A stretch of DNA of 64,000 nt from NCBI RefSeq assembly GCF_016863655.1, contig NZ_BOPH01000018.1, positions 62,001-126,000 of the forward strand. The letters are read 5' to 3'. Numbering within the stretch: position 1 is the first letter of the stretch; every line of letters begins with the position of its first letter. The notes under the pieces are model-generated. The model did no database searches. It had not been told where the DNA came from and was given only the letters and a program-made list of their open reading frames with translations. A program made the position numbers and the translations under genes. Origin of the DNA: Virgisporangium ochraceum. GTDB taxonomy: Bacteria > Actinomycetota > Actinomycetes > Mycobacteriales > Micromonosporaceae. This document shows, piece after piece, positions 42,306 through 51,090 of this stretch.

Positions 42306-42929
42306 GTGACCGCACAGCCGCTCGCCGGACCCCTGCGCCGGGTACCGGTGCAGGGCCGCAGCGTCGCCCGAGTGAACCGCATGCTCGACGCGTGCGCACA
42401 GTTGGTCGACGAGGTCGGCTACGACGGGCTGACCACCACGCTGCTCGCCGAACGGGCGGGGGTGGCGATCGGCTCCGTGTACCAGTTCTTCCCGGACAAG
42501 AGGGCGATCGTCCAAGCGCTCACCCTGCGCAACCTGGAGGCCTACCTCCAGAGGCTGAGCAACCGACTGTCGCAGGAGCAGTCGACCCACTGGTGGGGCG
42601 CCGTCGATGCCGCGATCGACGAGTACATCGCGATGTACCGCACGACCCCGGGATTCCGCACGCTGCACTTCGGCGACGTGGTCGACGTCCACCTCCTGGA
42701 CGACGAGCGCGACAACAACGCGGTGATCGCCGCGCGGATCGCCGCTCTGCTGAACGAGCGGTACGAGCTTCGCGGGGAACGCACCGAGTTCGCGCTGGGC
42801 ATCGCCGTCGAGGCGGCCGACGCGCTGATCAAGATGGCGTTCCGCCGGTCGCCGAACGGCGACGTCGCGGTGCTCGACGAGGCACGTGCGCTGATCAAGG
42901 ACTACCTGCACCGACAGGTGCAGGCCTGA
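42306..42929 (+). CDS. TetR-family transcriptional regulator
   Basis: 207-residue regulator. Residues about 20-65 form the TetR helix-turn-helix (ARVNRMLDACAQLVDEVG, TTLLAERAGVAIGSVYQFFP). The rest is a helical ligand domain ending MAFRRSPNGDVAVLDEARAL. GTG at 42306 has GGGAAGGA upstream. It is divergent from the lactone oxidase with an 87-bp gap that is AT-richer than its surroundings and likely holds both promoters; I could not pick out a clear operator. Confidence 0.87.
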   Translation: MTAQPLAGPLRRVPVQGRSVARVNRMLDACAQLVDEVGYDGLTTTLLAERAGVAIGSVYQFFPDKRAIVQALTLRNLEAYLQRLSNRLSQEQSTHWWGAVDAAIDEYIAMYRTTPGFRTLHFGDVVDVHLLDDERDNNAVIAARIAALLNERYELRGERTEFALGIAVEAADALIKMAFRRSPNGDVAVLDEARALIKDYLHRQVQA

Positions 42930-43016
42930 GCAATTGGTCACTGGTCCGTGCGGGTGGGCGCGCGGCTCGCGATACTGATGATCGACCGGTACCTCCTCGG
43001 TAAGGACTGGATCATC

Positions 43017-44024
43017 ATGAGCGCTCCGCCGCGCGTTCACCCCCGGAACGGGGAAACCGTCAGCGTGATCGGCGCGGGTCGGGTGGGAACGGCGCTGGCC
43101 GTCGCCCTCGCCGCCGCCGGTCACGAGATCGTCGCCGTGTCGACCGTGTCGAACCGTGACCGGGTCGGCCGGCTGCTCCCGGGAACCCCCGTACTACCGC
43201 CCGACGAGGCCGCCACCGGTGACCTCGTGATCATCGCGGTTCCCGACGACGTGCTCGCCGGGCTCGTGCGTGGGCTCGCGGCCGCGGGCGCGTTCCGGCC
43301 GGGTCAGCTGGTCGTCCACACGTCCGGCGCGCACGGACTGGAGCCCCTGCGCCCGGCCGAGCAGCGGGGCACGCTGATCGCGGCCGTCCACCCGGTCATG
43401 ACCTTCACCGAGTTTGATGCGCCCGCCTCCGCGGGCGCGGGCCCCAGGGCCTCCGCGGCGTCGCCTTCCCTCGTCGCTCCGGTCGCTTCGCTCCCTGCGC
43501 TCCTCAGTCCAGGCGACGCCGGCCCTGGGGCCGAAGCGACGCGCACGGAGGACGTCACGTTCGGGGTCACCGCGGAGAAGGCGGCCCGGCGCCGGGCCGC
43601 GAAGCTCGTGACCGACCTCGGCGGCATCCCCGAGTGGATCGCCGAACGCGACCGCACCCTGTACCACGCCGCGCTCGCCCACGGGGCGAACCACCTGGTC
43701 ACGCTCGTCAACGAGGCCCGCGACCGGCTGCGTGACGCCGGCGTCGACAATCCCGAACGGGTGCTGCGGCCGCTGCTCCAGGCGGCGCTCGACAACAGCC
43801 TCGCGCTCGGCGACGCCGCGCTGACCGGCCCGGTGTCGCGGGGCGACGCGGGCACCGTCGCCGGGCACCTCGCCGCGCTCGGCGCCACCGCACCCGGCTC
43901 GGTGCCGCCCTACCTGGCCCTGGCCCGGCGCACCGCCGACCGGGCGATCGCCGCCGGCCGCCTGCGCCCGGCCGACGCCGTTCCGCTGCTCGAGATCGTC
44001 CAGGCACCCAGGGAGCGCGTGTGA
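43017..44024 (+). CDS. Rossmann/DUF2520 NAD(P)-binding protein with in-frame repeat insertion
   Basis: 335-residue homologue of the DUF2520 proteins that precede panC in actinobacteria, related to pyrroline-5-carboxylate/ketopantoate reductases. The Rossmann start is [22 protein letters not shown] (GxGxxG), then [11 protein letters not shown] and VHPVMTFT. The C-terminal domain includes [19 protein letters not shown]. Between TFTEF (about residue 129) and FGVTA (182) lie some 35-40 extra Ala/Ser/Pro/Gly-rich residues encoded by a palindromic DNA element (43440-43532). Relatives have only about 15 residues here. The insertion keeps the frame. A role in pantothenate synthesis (ketopantoate reduction) is often inferred from location. 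It overlaps panC by 4 bp. Confidence 0.8.
   Translation: MSAPPRVHPRNGETVSVIGAGRVGTALAVALAAAGHEIVAVSTVSNRDRVGRLLPGTPVLPPDEAATGDLVIIAVPDDVLAGLVRGLAAAGAFRPGQLVVHTSGAHGLEPLRPAEQRGTLIAAVHPVMTFTEFDAPASAGAGPRASAASPSLVAPVASLPALLSPGDAGPGAEATRTEDVTFGVTAEKAARRRAAKLVTDLGGIPEWIAERDRTLYHAALAHGANHLVTLVNEARDRLRDAGVDNPERVLRPLLQAALDNSLALGDAALTGPVSRGDAGTVAGHLAALGATAPGSVPPYLALARRTADRAIAAGRLRPADAVPLLEIVQAPRERV
43440..43532. repeat. Palindromic repeat element inside the DUF2520 coding region
   Basis: GGCCCCAGGGCC (43440-43451) and GGCGTCGCCT (43457-43466) are the exact reverse complements of 43521-43532 and 43511-43520. The loop (43467-43510) is a run of CGCTCC/CGCTTCGCTCC-type sequence typical of actinobacterial small palindromic repeats. 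The composition differs from the host gene. Confidence 0.8.
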
Positions 44025-44845
44025 TCGTCGCGAGGACCCGCGCCGAACTGGTCCAGGCCCGGCGTGAGCTCGAGAAGAAGGTCGGCGTCGTGATGACCAT
44101 GGGCGCCCTGCACGCCGGTCACGTGAGCCTGCTGAGGGCCGCGCGCGCGGAGTCCGACCACGTGATCATGACGCTGTTCGTGAACCCGTTGCAGTTCGGC
44201 CCGAACGAGGACCTCGCGACGTACCCGCGCACCTGGGCGGAGGATCTGGCGATCGCCGAGCGGGAAGGCGTCGACGTGCTGTTCGCGCCCACCGAGGCGG
44301 AGATGTACCCGGGCGGCCCGCCGGCGGTGCGGGTCAACCCCGGTCCGGTCGGCGAGATCCTCGAGGGTGCCAGCCGCCCGGGCTTCTTCCACGGCGTGCT
44401 CACCGTGGTGCTCAAGCTGCTGCACCTGACCCGCGCCGACGCGTCGTTCTTCGGCGAGAAGGACTTCCAGCAGCTCACGATGATCCGCGCCATGGTGCGC
44501 GACCTGGACCTCGACGTCGACATCGTCGGCGTCCCCACCGTGCGCGAGCCCGACGGGCTGGCGTTGAGCAGCCGCAACTCGTACCTGTCGGCCGAGGAGC
44601 GGGTCACCGCGCTGGCGTTGTCGCGGGCGTTGGCCGCGGCCGCCGCCGTGGGCGGGCAGGGTGCGGGGGTCGCGCTCGCCGCCGCCGGTGCGGTGTTCGA
44701 CGGGACCCCCGGAGCGCGGCCCGACTACGTCGTGGTGACCGCTCCGGACCTCGGACCGGCCCCTGAGCACGGCCCGGCGAGGATGCTCATGGCTGCCCGC
44801 GTGGGCACCACCCGGCTGATCGACAACGCGCCCCTCACCCTCTAG
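44021..44845 (+). CDS. panC: Pantoate--beta-alanine ligase
   Basis: Last step of pantothenate synthesis: joins pantoate and beta-alanine with ATP. The 274-residue protein has the nucleotidyltransferase motif [35 protein letters not shown], the [17 protein letters not shown] segment and the KMSKS-like [12 protein letters not shown] at 44021 overlaps the DUF2520 stop. panD and panB are not in the window, though in mycobacteria panD lies between panC and coaX; here nadB and nadC are found there. Confidence 0.94.
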   Translation: MIVARTRAELVQARRELEKKVGVVMTMGALHAGHVSLLRAARAESDHVIMTLFVNPLQFGPNEDLATYPRTWAEDLAIAEREGVDVLFAPTEAEMYPGGPPAVRVNPGPVGEILEGASRPGFFHGVLTVVLKLLHLTRADASFFGEKDFQQLTMIRAMVRDLDLDVDIVGVPTVREPDGLALSSRNSYLSAEERVTALALSRALAAAAAVGGQGAGVALAAAGAVFDGTPGARPDYVVVTAPDLGPAPEHGPARMLMAARVGTTRLIDNAPLTL

Positions 44846-44890
44846 TGCCGGTGCGCTAGCTTCGAAGGAAGCCGACTGGGGAGGGTGCAG

Positions 44891-45799
44891 GTGCGAGGTA
44901 GGCGTCTGAGTACGGGCGCGCTGGCGGTCGTGGGAGTGGTCACGCTGCTGTTGAGCGCCTGTGGTAACCCGGCCGGCACCGACGGTGACCTGACCAACAA
45001 CTGGAAGGCACTGCCCGACGCGAAGATCCCGACGCCGGCCTCCGGCGCCTGTTACAGCATCACCACCGACAACCCGGCCAGCGTCACCAAGTGGCCGGCT
45101 CCGGTGGAGTGCACCGCCTCCCACACGGTCGAGACCGTGTATGTCGGCCAGTTCACCGGCGAGGAGGCGGGCCAGTCGTCGGCGCCGTCGACCGGGTCGA
45201 AGGGTCGCCGCACCGCGTACGAGACGTGTGCCGCCGAGGCCAAGACGTTCCTCGGTGACGACTGGCGCAACGGGCGGCTGGAGTTGTCGGTCGTGCTGCC
45301 GATCGCGCTGCACTGGCAGGGCGGTGCCCGCTGGTTCCGGTGCGACATGATGGAGTACCTGGATCTTGACGACTACGCCGTCGTCACGCGGACGGCCAGC
45401 CTGAAGGGCGGTCTCACCGGCGAGAAGCCGGTCGCGCTGGGGTGCATCACGGTCACCACGGGTGCCAACAACCGGATCGACAAGATGACGCCGGCCAAGT
45501 GCGACACCAACCACAACGGCGAGTACGTCGGCGTCTACGACCTGCCCGACGGCCCGTACCCGACCGACCGGGCGGCCGCGTCCAAGGCCCGCCTCGACGG
45601 CTGCGCGCCGGTGGTGGCCGCGTACGCGGGCGTCCCGAACGACGCCGACCTGAGTTTCCGCGTCGGCTGGATCTCGTCGCCGTTCACCGAGATCGAGTGG
45701 GGCCTCGGCAACCGTGGCGTGCGGTGCTACGCCCACAGCGCCGACCCGCTGAACAAGTCGATCAAGGGCATCGGCCCGGCAGGTCTTCCCGCCGACTGA
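44891..45799 (+). CDS. Septum-formation-family lipoprotein
   Basis: 302-residue exported lipoprotein. The signal peptide ends in the lipobox LLLSACG. Two similar Septum_form-type halves follow, each with conserved Cys (SGACYSI...VECTASHTVETVYVG; and LGCITV...CDTNHNGEYVGVYDLP), and each half also has a WF/RC-type ending (GARWFRCD; RGVRCYAH). GTG at 44891 is preferred because GGGGAGG lies six to seven bases upstream, whereas the earlier GTG at 44885 is too close to it. Family members occur near division genes, but the function is not established. Confidence 0.78.
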   Translation: MRGRRLSTGALAVVGVVTLLLSACGNPAGTDGDLTNNWKALPDAKIPTPASGACYSITTDNPASVTKWPAPVECTASHTVETVYVGQFTGEEAGQSSAPSTGSKGRRTAYETCAAEAKTFLGDDWRNGRLELSVVLPIALHWQGGARWFRCDMMEYLDLDDYAVVTRTASLKGGLTGEKPVALGCITVTTGANNRIDKMTPAKCDTNHNGEYVGVYDLPDGPYPTDRAAASKARLDGCAPVVAAYAGVPNDADLSFRVGWISSPFTEIEWGLGNRGVRCYAHSADPLNKSIKGIGPAGLPAD

Positions 45800-45866
45800 G
45801 TCCGACAGATGGGCACGTGACCGACGTCGTAGCGCGGTTACAGGGCGGTAATGATTCACTGAACGA

Positions 45867-47471
45867 ATGGGTTCAGCCAAAGCTCGGCTGACCGGGCCAC
45901 CCCCGGGGTGGGCCGAGCAGACCGACGTGGTGGTCGTCGGGTCGGGGATCGCCGGCCTCACCTGCGCACTGCACCTGCGCGAGGCCGGGCTCCACGTCAC
46001 CGTGGTCACGAAGGTCAACATCGATGACGGGTCCACGCGCTGGGCGCAGGGCGGCATCGCGGCCGTGCTCGACCCGCTCGACACGCCCGAGGCGCACGCC
46101 CAGGACACGCTGGTGGCCGGCGTCGGACTGGGCAACCCCGACGCGGTCGACGTGCTGGTGCGCGAAGGGCCGGCCCGCGTCCGCGAGCTGATGCGCTGGG
46201 GCGCCGCGTTCGACCGGCACCCCGACGGGTCGCTGATGCTCACCCGCGAGGGCGGCCACCACGCCAACCGCATCGTGCACGCCGGCGGCGACGCCACCGG
46301 GGCGGAGGTGCAGCGGGCGCTGCACGCGGCCGTCCAGCGCGACCCGTGGATCCGGCTCATCGAGCACGCGCTCGTGCTCGACCTGCTCACCACGAAGAAG
46401 GGTCGCGCCTGCGGGGTCACGCTGCACGTCCTCGGCGAGGGCGCCGAAGACGGCGTGGGCGCCGTCCTGGGCCGGGCCGTGGTGCTGGCGACCGGCGGCA
46501 TGGGCCAGATCTACGCGGTGACCACCAACCCCTCGGTGTCCACCGGCGACGGGGTCGCCCTGGCGCTGCGGGCCGGCGCCGTGGTGACCGACCTCGAGTT
46601 CGTGCAGTTCCACCCGACGGCGCTCTACACCGCCCGCGGCGGCGCCCAGCAGCCGCTGGTCAGCGAGGCGCTCCGCGGCGAGGGCGCGTACCTGCGCGAC
46701 GCCGACGGCACCCGGTTCATGGTCGGCCAGCACGACCTCGCCGAACTGGCCCCGCGCGACATCGTTGCCAAGGGCATCCACCGGGTCATGGCCGCCGAGG
46801 GCTCCGACAACGTGTGGCTCGACGCCCGCCACGTCGAAGACGTCACCAGCCGCTTCCCGACGATCACGGCGTTCTGCCGCGAGGCCGGCGTCGACCCGGC
46901 CCACGACCTGATCCCGGTGGCACCGGCGGCCCACTACGCGTCGGGCGGGGTACGTACCGACCTGCACGGCCGCTCCTCGATCAGGGGCCTGTACGCCTGC
47001 GGCGAGGTGGCCTGCACCGGCGTGCACGGCGCCAACCGGCTGGCGTCGAACTCGCTGCTCGAAGGGCTCGTGTTCGCCCGGCGCATCGCGGCCGACATCG
47101 CCGCCAACCTTCCCGAGCCGGGCGAGCCGGCCGACCCCGAGGGCCTCGAGGACGGCGGCGCGGTCGCCACCAGCGGACGGCTGCCGTTGCAACGGGCGAT
47201 GAGCCGGGGCGCCGGCGTGCTGCGCAGCGCCGAGTCGCTGAAGGAGGCCGCGGTGGCGGTCGCCGCCGCCGAACAGGCACCGGCCGGCACGGCCGCGTGG
47301 GAGGCGGCGAACCTCTACACGGTGGCCGGCGCGCTCGTCGCGGCCGCGACGAAACGCGAGGAGACCCGCGGCTGCCACTGGCGCGAGGACTTCCCCGACG
47401 CCAGCGACGCCTGGCTCGGTCATCTGCTCGTGTCGTGGAACGGCAAGGCGAAGTGGGAGTCGAACGCGTGA
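45867..47471 (+). CDS. nadB: L-aspartate oxidase
   Basis: First enzyme of de novo NAD synthesis, oxidising aspartate to iminoaspartate. The 534-residue flavoprotein has the FAD motif VVVGSGIAGLTCALHL, STRWAQGGIAAVLD, EGGHHANRIVHAGGDATG, VQFHPTALY, SEALRGEGAYL and the family-typical APAAHYASGGVRTDLHGRSS. The start ATG at 45867 has only a weak ribosome-binding site. Its stop overlaps nadC by 4 bp. nadA is not in the window. Confidence 0.93.
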   Translation: MGSAKARLTGPPPGWAEQTDVVVVGSGIAGLTCALHLREAGLHVTVVTKVNIDDGSTRWAQGGIAAVLDPLDTPEAHAQDTLVAGVGLGNPDAVDVLVREGPARVRELMRWGAAFDRHPDGSLMLTREGGHHANRIVHAGGDATGAEVQRALHAAVQRDPWIRLIEHALVLDLLTTKKGRACGVTLHVLGEGAEDGVGAVLGRAVVLATGGMGQIYAVTTNPSVSTGDGVALALRAGAVVTDLEFVQFHPTALYTARGGAQQPLVSEALRGEGAYLRDADGTRFMVGQHDLAELAPRDIVAKGIHRVMAAEGSDNVWLDARHVEDVTSRFPTITAFCREAGVDPAHDLIPVAPAAHYASGGVRTDLHGRSSIRGLYACGEVACTGVHGANRLASNSLLEGLVFARRIAADIAANLPEPGEPADPEGLEDGGAVATSGRLPLQRAMSRGAGVLRSAESLKEAAVAVAAAEQAPAGTAAWEAANLYTVAGALVAAATKREETRGCHWREDFPDASDAWLGHLLVSWNGKAKWESNA

Positions 47472-48385
47472 AGCCCGAGATCGCCGCGCGGCTCCAGGCC
47501 GCCGGGATGGAACCGTCCGCCGTGGCCGAGATTCTGGAAAGAGCGCTGACCGAGGACGTGGGGAGCGGCGACGTCACCAGCCTCGCCACGATCCCGGCCG
47601 ACCAGCACGATGTGGCCGAGGTGGTGGCCCGGGCGCCGGGAGTGGTCGCCGGCCTCGCGGTGGCGGCAGCGGTCTTCCACGCGGCCGAGGCTGTGTCGCC
47701 AGAATCAGGCGCCGTATCCGACGGCGCTCACGTGCGTCCCATCGCTTTTGAGGCACTGGCCACAGACGGCGCCGCGGTGGCGCGCGGAGATGTCCTGGCG
47801 ACGGTGGCCGGGCCGACCCGGACCCTGCTGACGGCCGAGCGCACGGCGCTGAACCTGCTCTGCCGCATGTCGGGGGTGGCGACGCACACGCGGAGGTGGG
47901 CCGACGCGCTGGAGGGCACGAAGGCGCAGGTGCTCGACACCCGCAAGACCACGCCCGGGCTGCGCGTACTGGAGAAGTACGCGGTGCGGGCCGGCGGCGG
48001 CACCAACAAGCGCATGGGCCTGTACGACGTCGCGATGATCAAGGACAACCACAAGATCGCGGCCGGCGGACTCACCGCGGCCTTCCGCTCCGTGCGTTCT
48101 TCGTACCCGGATGTGCCGGTTCAGGTGGAGATCACCACGGTGGCCGAGGCGGTGGAGGCGGTCGAGGCCGGCGCCACGTTCCTGCTGTGCGACAACATGG
48201 AGCCGGCCCTGCTGCGCGAGGTGGTCGCGGCGGTCGGAGACCGCGCGGAACTGGAGGCGACCGGTGGACTCACACTCGACCGGGTTCGTGAGTTCGCCGA
48301 GACCGGCGTCGACTACCTTTCGGTCGGGGCGCTGACCCACTCGTCGCCCATTCTGGACATCGCGCTCGACCTGCGCCTTCGCTGA
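47468..48385 (+). CDS. nadC: Nicotinate-nucleotide diphosphorylase (carboxylating)
   Basis: Quinolinate phosphoribosyltransferase, third step of de novo NAD synthesis. The 305-residue protein shows EDVGSGDVTS, AERTALNLLCRMSGVATHT, LDTRKTTPGLRVLEKYAVRA, GGGTNKRMGLYDVAMIKDNH and GVDYLSVGALTHS, all family motifs, including the substrate-binding Arg and Lys residues. GTG at 47468 overlaps the nadB stop. coaX follows 11 bp later, so NAD and CoA genes form one run with panC. Confidence 0.95.
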   Translation: MKPEIAARLQAAGMEPSAVAEILERALTEDVGSGDVTSLATIPADQHDVAEVVARAPGVVAGLAVAAAVFHAAEAVSPESGAVSDGAHVRPIAFEALATDGAAVARGDVLATVAGPTRTLLTAERTALNLLCRMSGVATHTRRWADALEGTKAQVLDTRKTTPGLRVLEKYAVRAGGGTNKRMGLYDVAMIKDNHKIAAGGLTAAFRSVRSSYPDVPVQVEITTVAEAVEAVEAGATFLLCDNMEPALLREVVAAVGDRAELEATGGLTLDRVREFAETGVDYLSVGALTHSSPILDIALDLRLR

Positions 48386-48396
48386 GGTGGCCTGAC

Positions 48397-49170
48397 TTGC
48401 TCCTGTGCATCGACATCGGGAACACGAACACGGTGCTCGCCACGTTCGAGGGCGACAAGCTCGTGCACTCCTGGCGGACGAAGACCGACGGCCGCTCCAC
48501 CGCCGACGAACTCGGCCTGCAGCTGCGCGGGCTGCTCGCCGGCGACGCCGTGGAGATCACCGGGATCGCGGCGTGCTCCACCGTGCCGGCCGCACTGCGC
48601 TCGATGCGGTCGATGCTCGCCCGGTACTACGCGAACGTGCCGGCGGTGATCGTCGAACCCGGCGTGCGCACCGGTGTGCAGCTGGCGATCGACAACCCCA
48701 AGGAGGTCGGCTCCGACCGGGTGATGAACACGCTGGCCGCATACACGTTGTTCGGGGGACCGGCCATCGTCGTCGACTTCGGAACCTCGACCAACTTCGA
48801 CGTCATCTCGGCCCGGGGCGAGTTCCTGGGTGGGGTCCTCGCGCCCGGAATCGAGATCTCGGTCGACGCGCTGGCGGCCCGCGCCGCCCAGCTACGCAAG
48901 GTCGAACTGGTCAAGCCTCCGCGGATCATCGGCAAGAACACCGTCGAGTGCCTGCAGTCCGGTGTGGTGTACGGCTTCGCCGGCCAGGTCGACGGGGTGG
49001 TGCGCGGCATCATCTCGGAACTCGGAGCGGTCAAGGCCGTGATCGCCACCGGCGGGTTGGCGCCGGTGGTGATCGGCGAATGCGCGACAGTGACCAACCA
49101 CGAACCGTGGCTGACCCTGATCGGCCTCAGGCTGGCCTATGAACGGAACGCCCCGGCGAACCGTCAGTAG
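48397..49170 (+). CDS. coaX: Type III pantothenate kinase
   Basis: First step of CoA synthesis from pantothenate; the type III enzyme is not feedback-inhibited by CoA. The 257-residue protein has the phosphate-binding motif DIGNTNTVLATF, VGSDRVMNTLAAY, the second motif VVDFGTSTNFDVIS and GGVLAPGIEIS. The start is TTG at 48397, with GAGGTGG seven bases upstream. The final seven bases overlap the end of the convergent next gene. Confidence 0.94.
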   Translation: MLLCIDIGNTNTVLATFEGDKLVHSWRTKTDGRSTADELGLQLRGLLAGDAVEITGIAACSTVPAALRSMRSMLARYYANVPAVIVEPGVRTGVQLAIDNPKEVGSDRVMNTLAAYTLFGGPAIVVDFGTSTNFDVISARGEFLGGVLAPGIEISVDALAARAAQLRKVELVKPPRIIGKNTVECLQSGVVYGFAGQVDGVVRGIISELGAVKAVIATGGLAPVVIGECATVTNHEPWLTLIGLRLAYERNAPANRQ

Positions 49171-49895
49171 CCGCTGTTGCTGCTCGAGATGATCGAGAAG
49201 CAGCAGCAGATCAGACCGATGACCAACGGCACCGCCATCAGCGCGATGGTGGGGCCGACGCCGTTGTACTTCTGCGGCGGCGTACCGAGCGAACCGGGCG
49301 AGAACATGAACAGCGGAGCCCGGTACTCCAGTTCGACCGGCTGACCGCCGCCGACGTTCACCGCCAGGTCGGCCTTGCCGATCTGTGTCGGGATCAGATA
49401 CGGCGTGTGGACGTGTACGTGGTACTGCCCGGGCGGCAGCTGAATCGGCGTACGCCGGTTCCACGGCACCTGATACTGCTGCCCGTTGATGGTGACGACC
49501 GGCTTGAAGAACATCAGCAGGAAGGCGAGCGGAAAGAATTTGAGCGTCAGCGCGATTCCGTCGCCTCCGCCGCCGCCGTAGCCACCGGCCGGCGGGCCGT
49601 AACCGGGTTGTTGAGCGCCGTACCCGCCTTGCGACGGGTCGTAGGCCTGTTGTTGACCGCCGTAGCCCGGTTGTTGGGCGCCGTATCCCTGGTCGGCTCC
49701 GTATCCGGGTTGTTGAGCTCCGTATCCGGGACCGGAAGTCGGCTGCCCGCCGTAACTGGGACCGGAAGTCGGCTGGCCGCCGTAACCGGGTCCCGACGTC
49801 GGTTGGCCGCCGTAAGCGGGGCCCGATGTGGGTTGGCCGTAGCCACCCGGCCCGCCACTCGCGGGCTGGTTGGGGTACTGCGAATAAGGAGGCAT
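49164..49895 (-). CDS. Gly/Tyr/Pro/Gln-rich protein with C-terminal membrane domain
   Basis: 243-residue protein of unknown function. Residues 1-115 are a low-complexity tail with four copies of GGQPTSGPxY and then GAQQPGYG repeats. The C-terminal half has a hydrophobic hairpin (LTLKFFPLAFLLMFF), a beta-rich outer domain (VTINGQQYQVPWNRRTPIQL, GQYHVHVHTPYLIPTQIG), and a final membrane helix (ALMAVPLVIGLICCCFSI) with three adjacent Cys. This plan is common in actinobacterial envelope proteins. ATG at 49895 is preferred, but no clear ribosome-binding site is seen; upstream in-frame starts exist. It overlaps coaX by 7 bp. Confidence 0.7.
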   Translation of the reverse strand: MPPYSQYPNQPASGGPGGYGQPTSGPAYGGQPTSGPGYGGQPTSGPSYGGQPTSGPGYGAQQPGYGADQGYGAQQPGYGGQQQAYDPSQGGYGAQQPGYGPPAGGYGGGGGDGIALTLKFFPLAFLLMFFKPVVTINGQQYQVPWNRRTPIQLPPGQYHVHVHTPYLIPTQIGKADLAVNVGGGQPVELEYRAPLFMFSPGSLGTPPQKYNGVGPTIALMAVPLVIGLICCCFSIISSSNSGY

Positions 49896-50435
49896 GCTCA
49901 CAGCTACCGCATTCTGCCGGATCATGGCCGGACGCGGTGCAGGTGGTCCCATCTGGGCACCCTCGACTCCATGGTGCGGTCGGCATTATGTGACGCAATG
50001 CAATGCCGCCGACACCGATTTGGTTCGGCGGGATCGAGGTGAAGCTATTCCACGTGTGCGGTGTGGTACCGCACCGGGAGTACGATTCGTCCGGTCAATC
50101 GCCGAAGCGCACATTGTGATCGGATGGCGATGGGATCGCGATCGGATGGTCGGGCGGCAATGCGGACACGGCGACGGCCGGGGAGTGGGTTGTCGAACCG
50201 ATCCTCGTCTATCATTTGATAGTCGCGACGGGGAGCGTGGTCAAGGGGCATCACGTAGTGTGTCAGGATGCCTGCCAGCTTGCCTGTCGGCATGATGGTG
50301 CGCGTGGTATTCGGTGGACATTCGATCCCGATGGTGTGCGCCGAGTAATTGCGGAACTCCGGCTACTCAATCCCGCCCGACATGCGTTAGAGTTTTGCGC
50401 AATTGCGGGGAGTCCCCATTCGGGAAGGAATTGAC
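49896..50435. other. Long AT-richer leader of lsr2
   Basis: 540 bp with no convincing gene. GC is well below that of the neighbouring genes, especially from 50200 to 50420 (for example TATCATTTGATAGTC near 50210). The 10-bp unit GATCGGATGG occurs twice near 50118 and 50141. TTAGAGT near 50388 could be a -10 region. GGGGAGTCCCC (50407-50417) is a short palindrome just before the GGGAAGGA ribosome-binding site. Lsr2 binds AT-rich DNA, so this leader may be its own target. Confidence 0.5.
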
Positions 50436-50792
50436 GTGGCCAGGCGAACGATTCAGGTGCTCACCGACGACCTCGACGGCGGCGAAGCCGAGGAGACGGT
50501 GAAGTTTGGCCTCGACGGCGTTCAGTACGAGATCGACTTGTCCGAGGACAATGCGGCGAAGATTCGTGATGTTCTCGCGCCCTACGTAGGTGCGGGTCGC
50601 AAGATTGGGCGGGGTGGAGTGGTTCCCGGTGGCCGTGCCGCCGCGGCCCGGGTCCGCGGAGGCGCCGCCGCCGACCGCGACCAGAACCGCGCCATTCGCG
50701 AGTGGGCCCAGGCGAAGGGCATCAAGGTGTCCGACCGGGGGCGAATCAAGCAGGAGATCGTCGACCGGTACCACGCCGAGGCCGGCCGCTAG
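50436..50792 (+). CDS. lsr2: Lsr2 nucleoid-associated protein
   Basis: H-NS-like silencer of AT-rich DNA in actinobacteria. The 118-residue protein has the dimerisation domain (ARRTIQVLTDDLDGGEAEET, VKFGLDGVQYEIDLS), a flexible Gly/Arg linker and the C-terminal DNA-binding domain with the AT-hook-like RGR (GIKVSDRGRIKQEIVDRYH). GTG at 50436 has GGGAAGGA nine bases upstream. A terminator hairpin follows. The neighbour order lsr2, clpC matches M. tuberculosis. Confidence 0.95.
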   Translation: MARRTIQVLTDDLDGGEAEETVKFGLDGVQYEIDLSEDNAAKIRDVLAPYVGAGRKIGRGGVVPGGRAAAARVRGGAAADRDQNRAIREWAQAKGIKVSDRGRIKQEIVDRYHAEAGR

Positions 50793-50816
50793 CGGCGGAA
50801 GCCTCGGTACGTTCGC

Positions 50817-50846
50817 AGCCCGTCCGGTGTCCGCACCGGGCGGGCT
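50817..50846 (+). terminator. Terminator hairpin after lsr2
   Basis: AGCCCGTCCGGTG (50817-50829) pairs with CACCGGGCGGGCT (50834-50846), 13 bp with one G-U pair and a TCCG loop, 25 bp past the lsr2 stop. The rest of the 298-bp gap before clpC holds no gene that I can support; the clpC promoter should be here. Confidence 0.75.
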
Positions 50847-51090
50847 GGTGCGTTTCCGCGTCTCAGCCCCTACCCGACCCCCCTGATTTCGCTCTGGGCG
50901 TATCGGGACGCGTCCCGGAACATCCGCACCTGGCCTGGGGTTGGTCCGTACACCTGGTCAGTACGCAGGTAACGGCCTTGGACTTAGTGCTCGCACCCGG
51001 CGAGATCGCAGGGTCGGCGGGGATAGAGTTATGGCACGGTCACGTCGGCAGGGCACGGCGTCGACGGACACGGCATGTGAGGGAGCAGGG

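Noticed and set aside
50216..50434. Small possible gene in the lsr2 leader
   Set aside because: 72 codons with no ribosome-binding site, no recognisable pattern and poor codon bias compared with neighbours.
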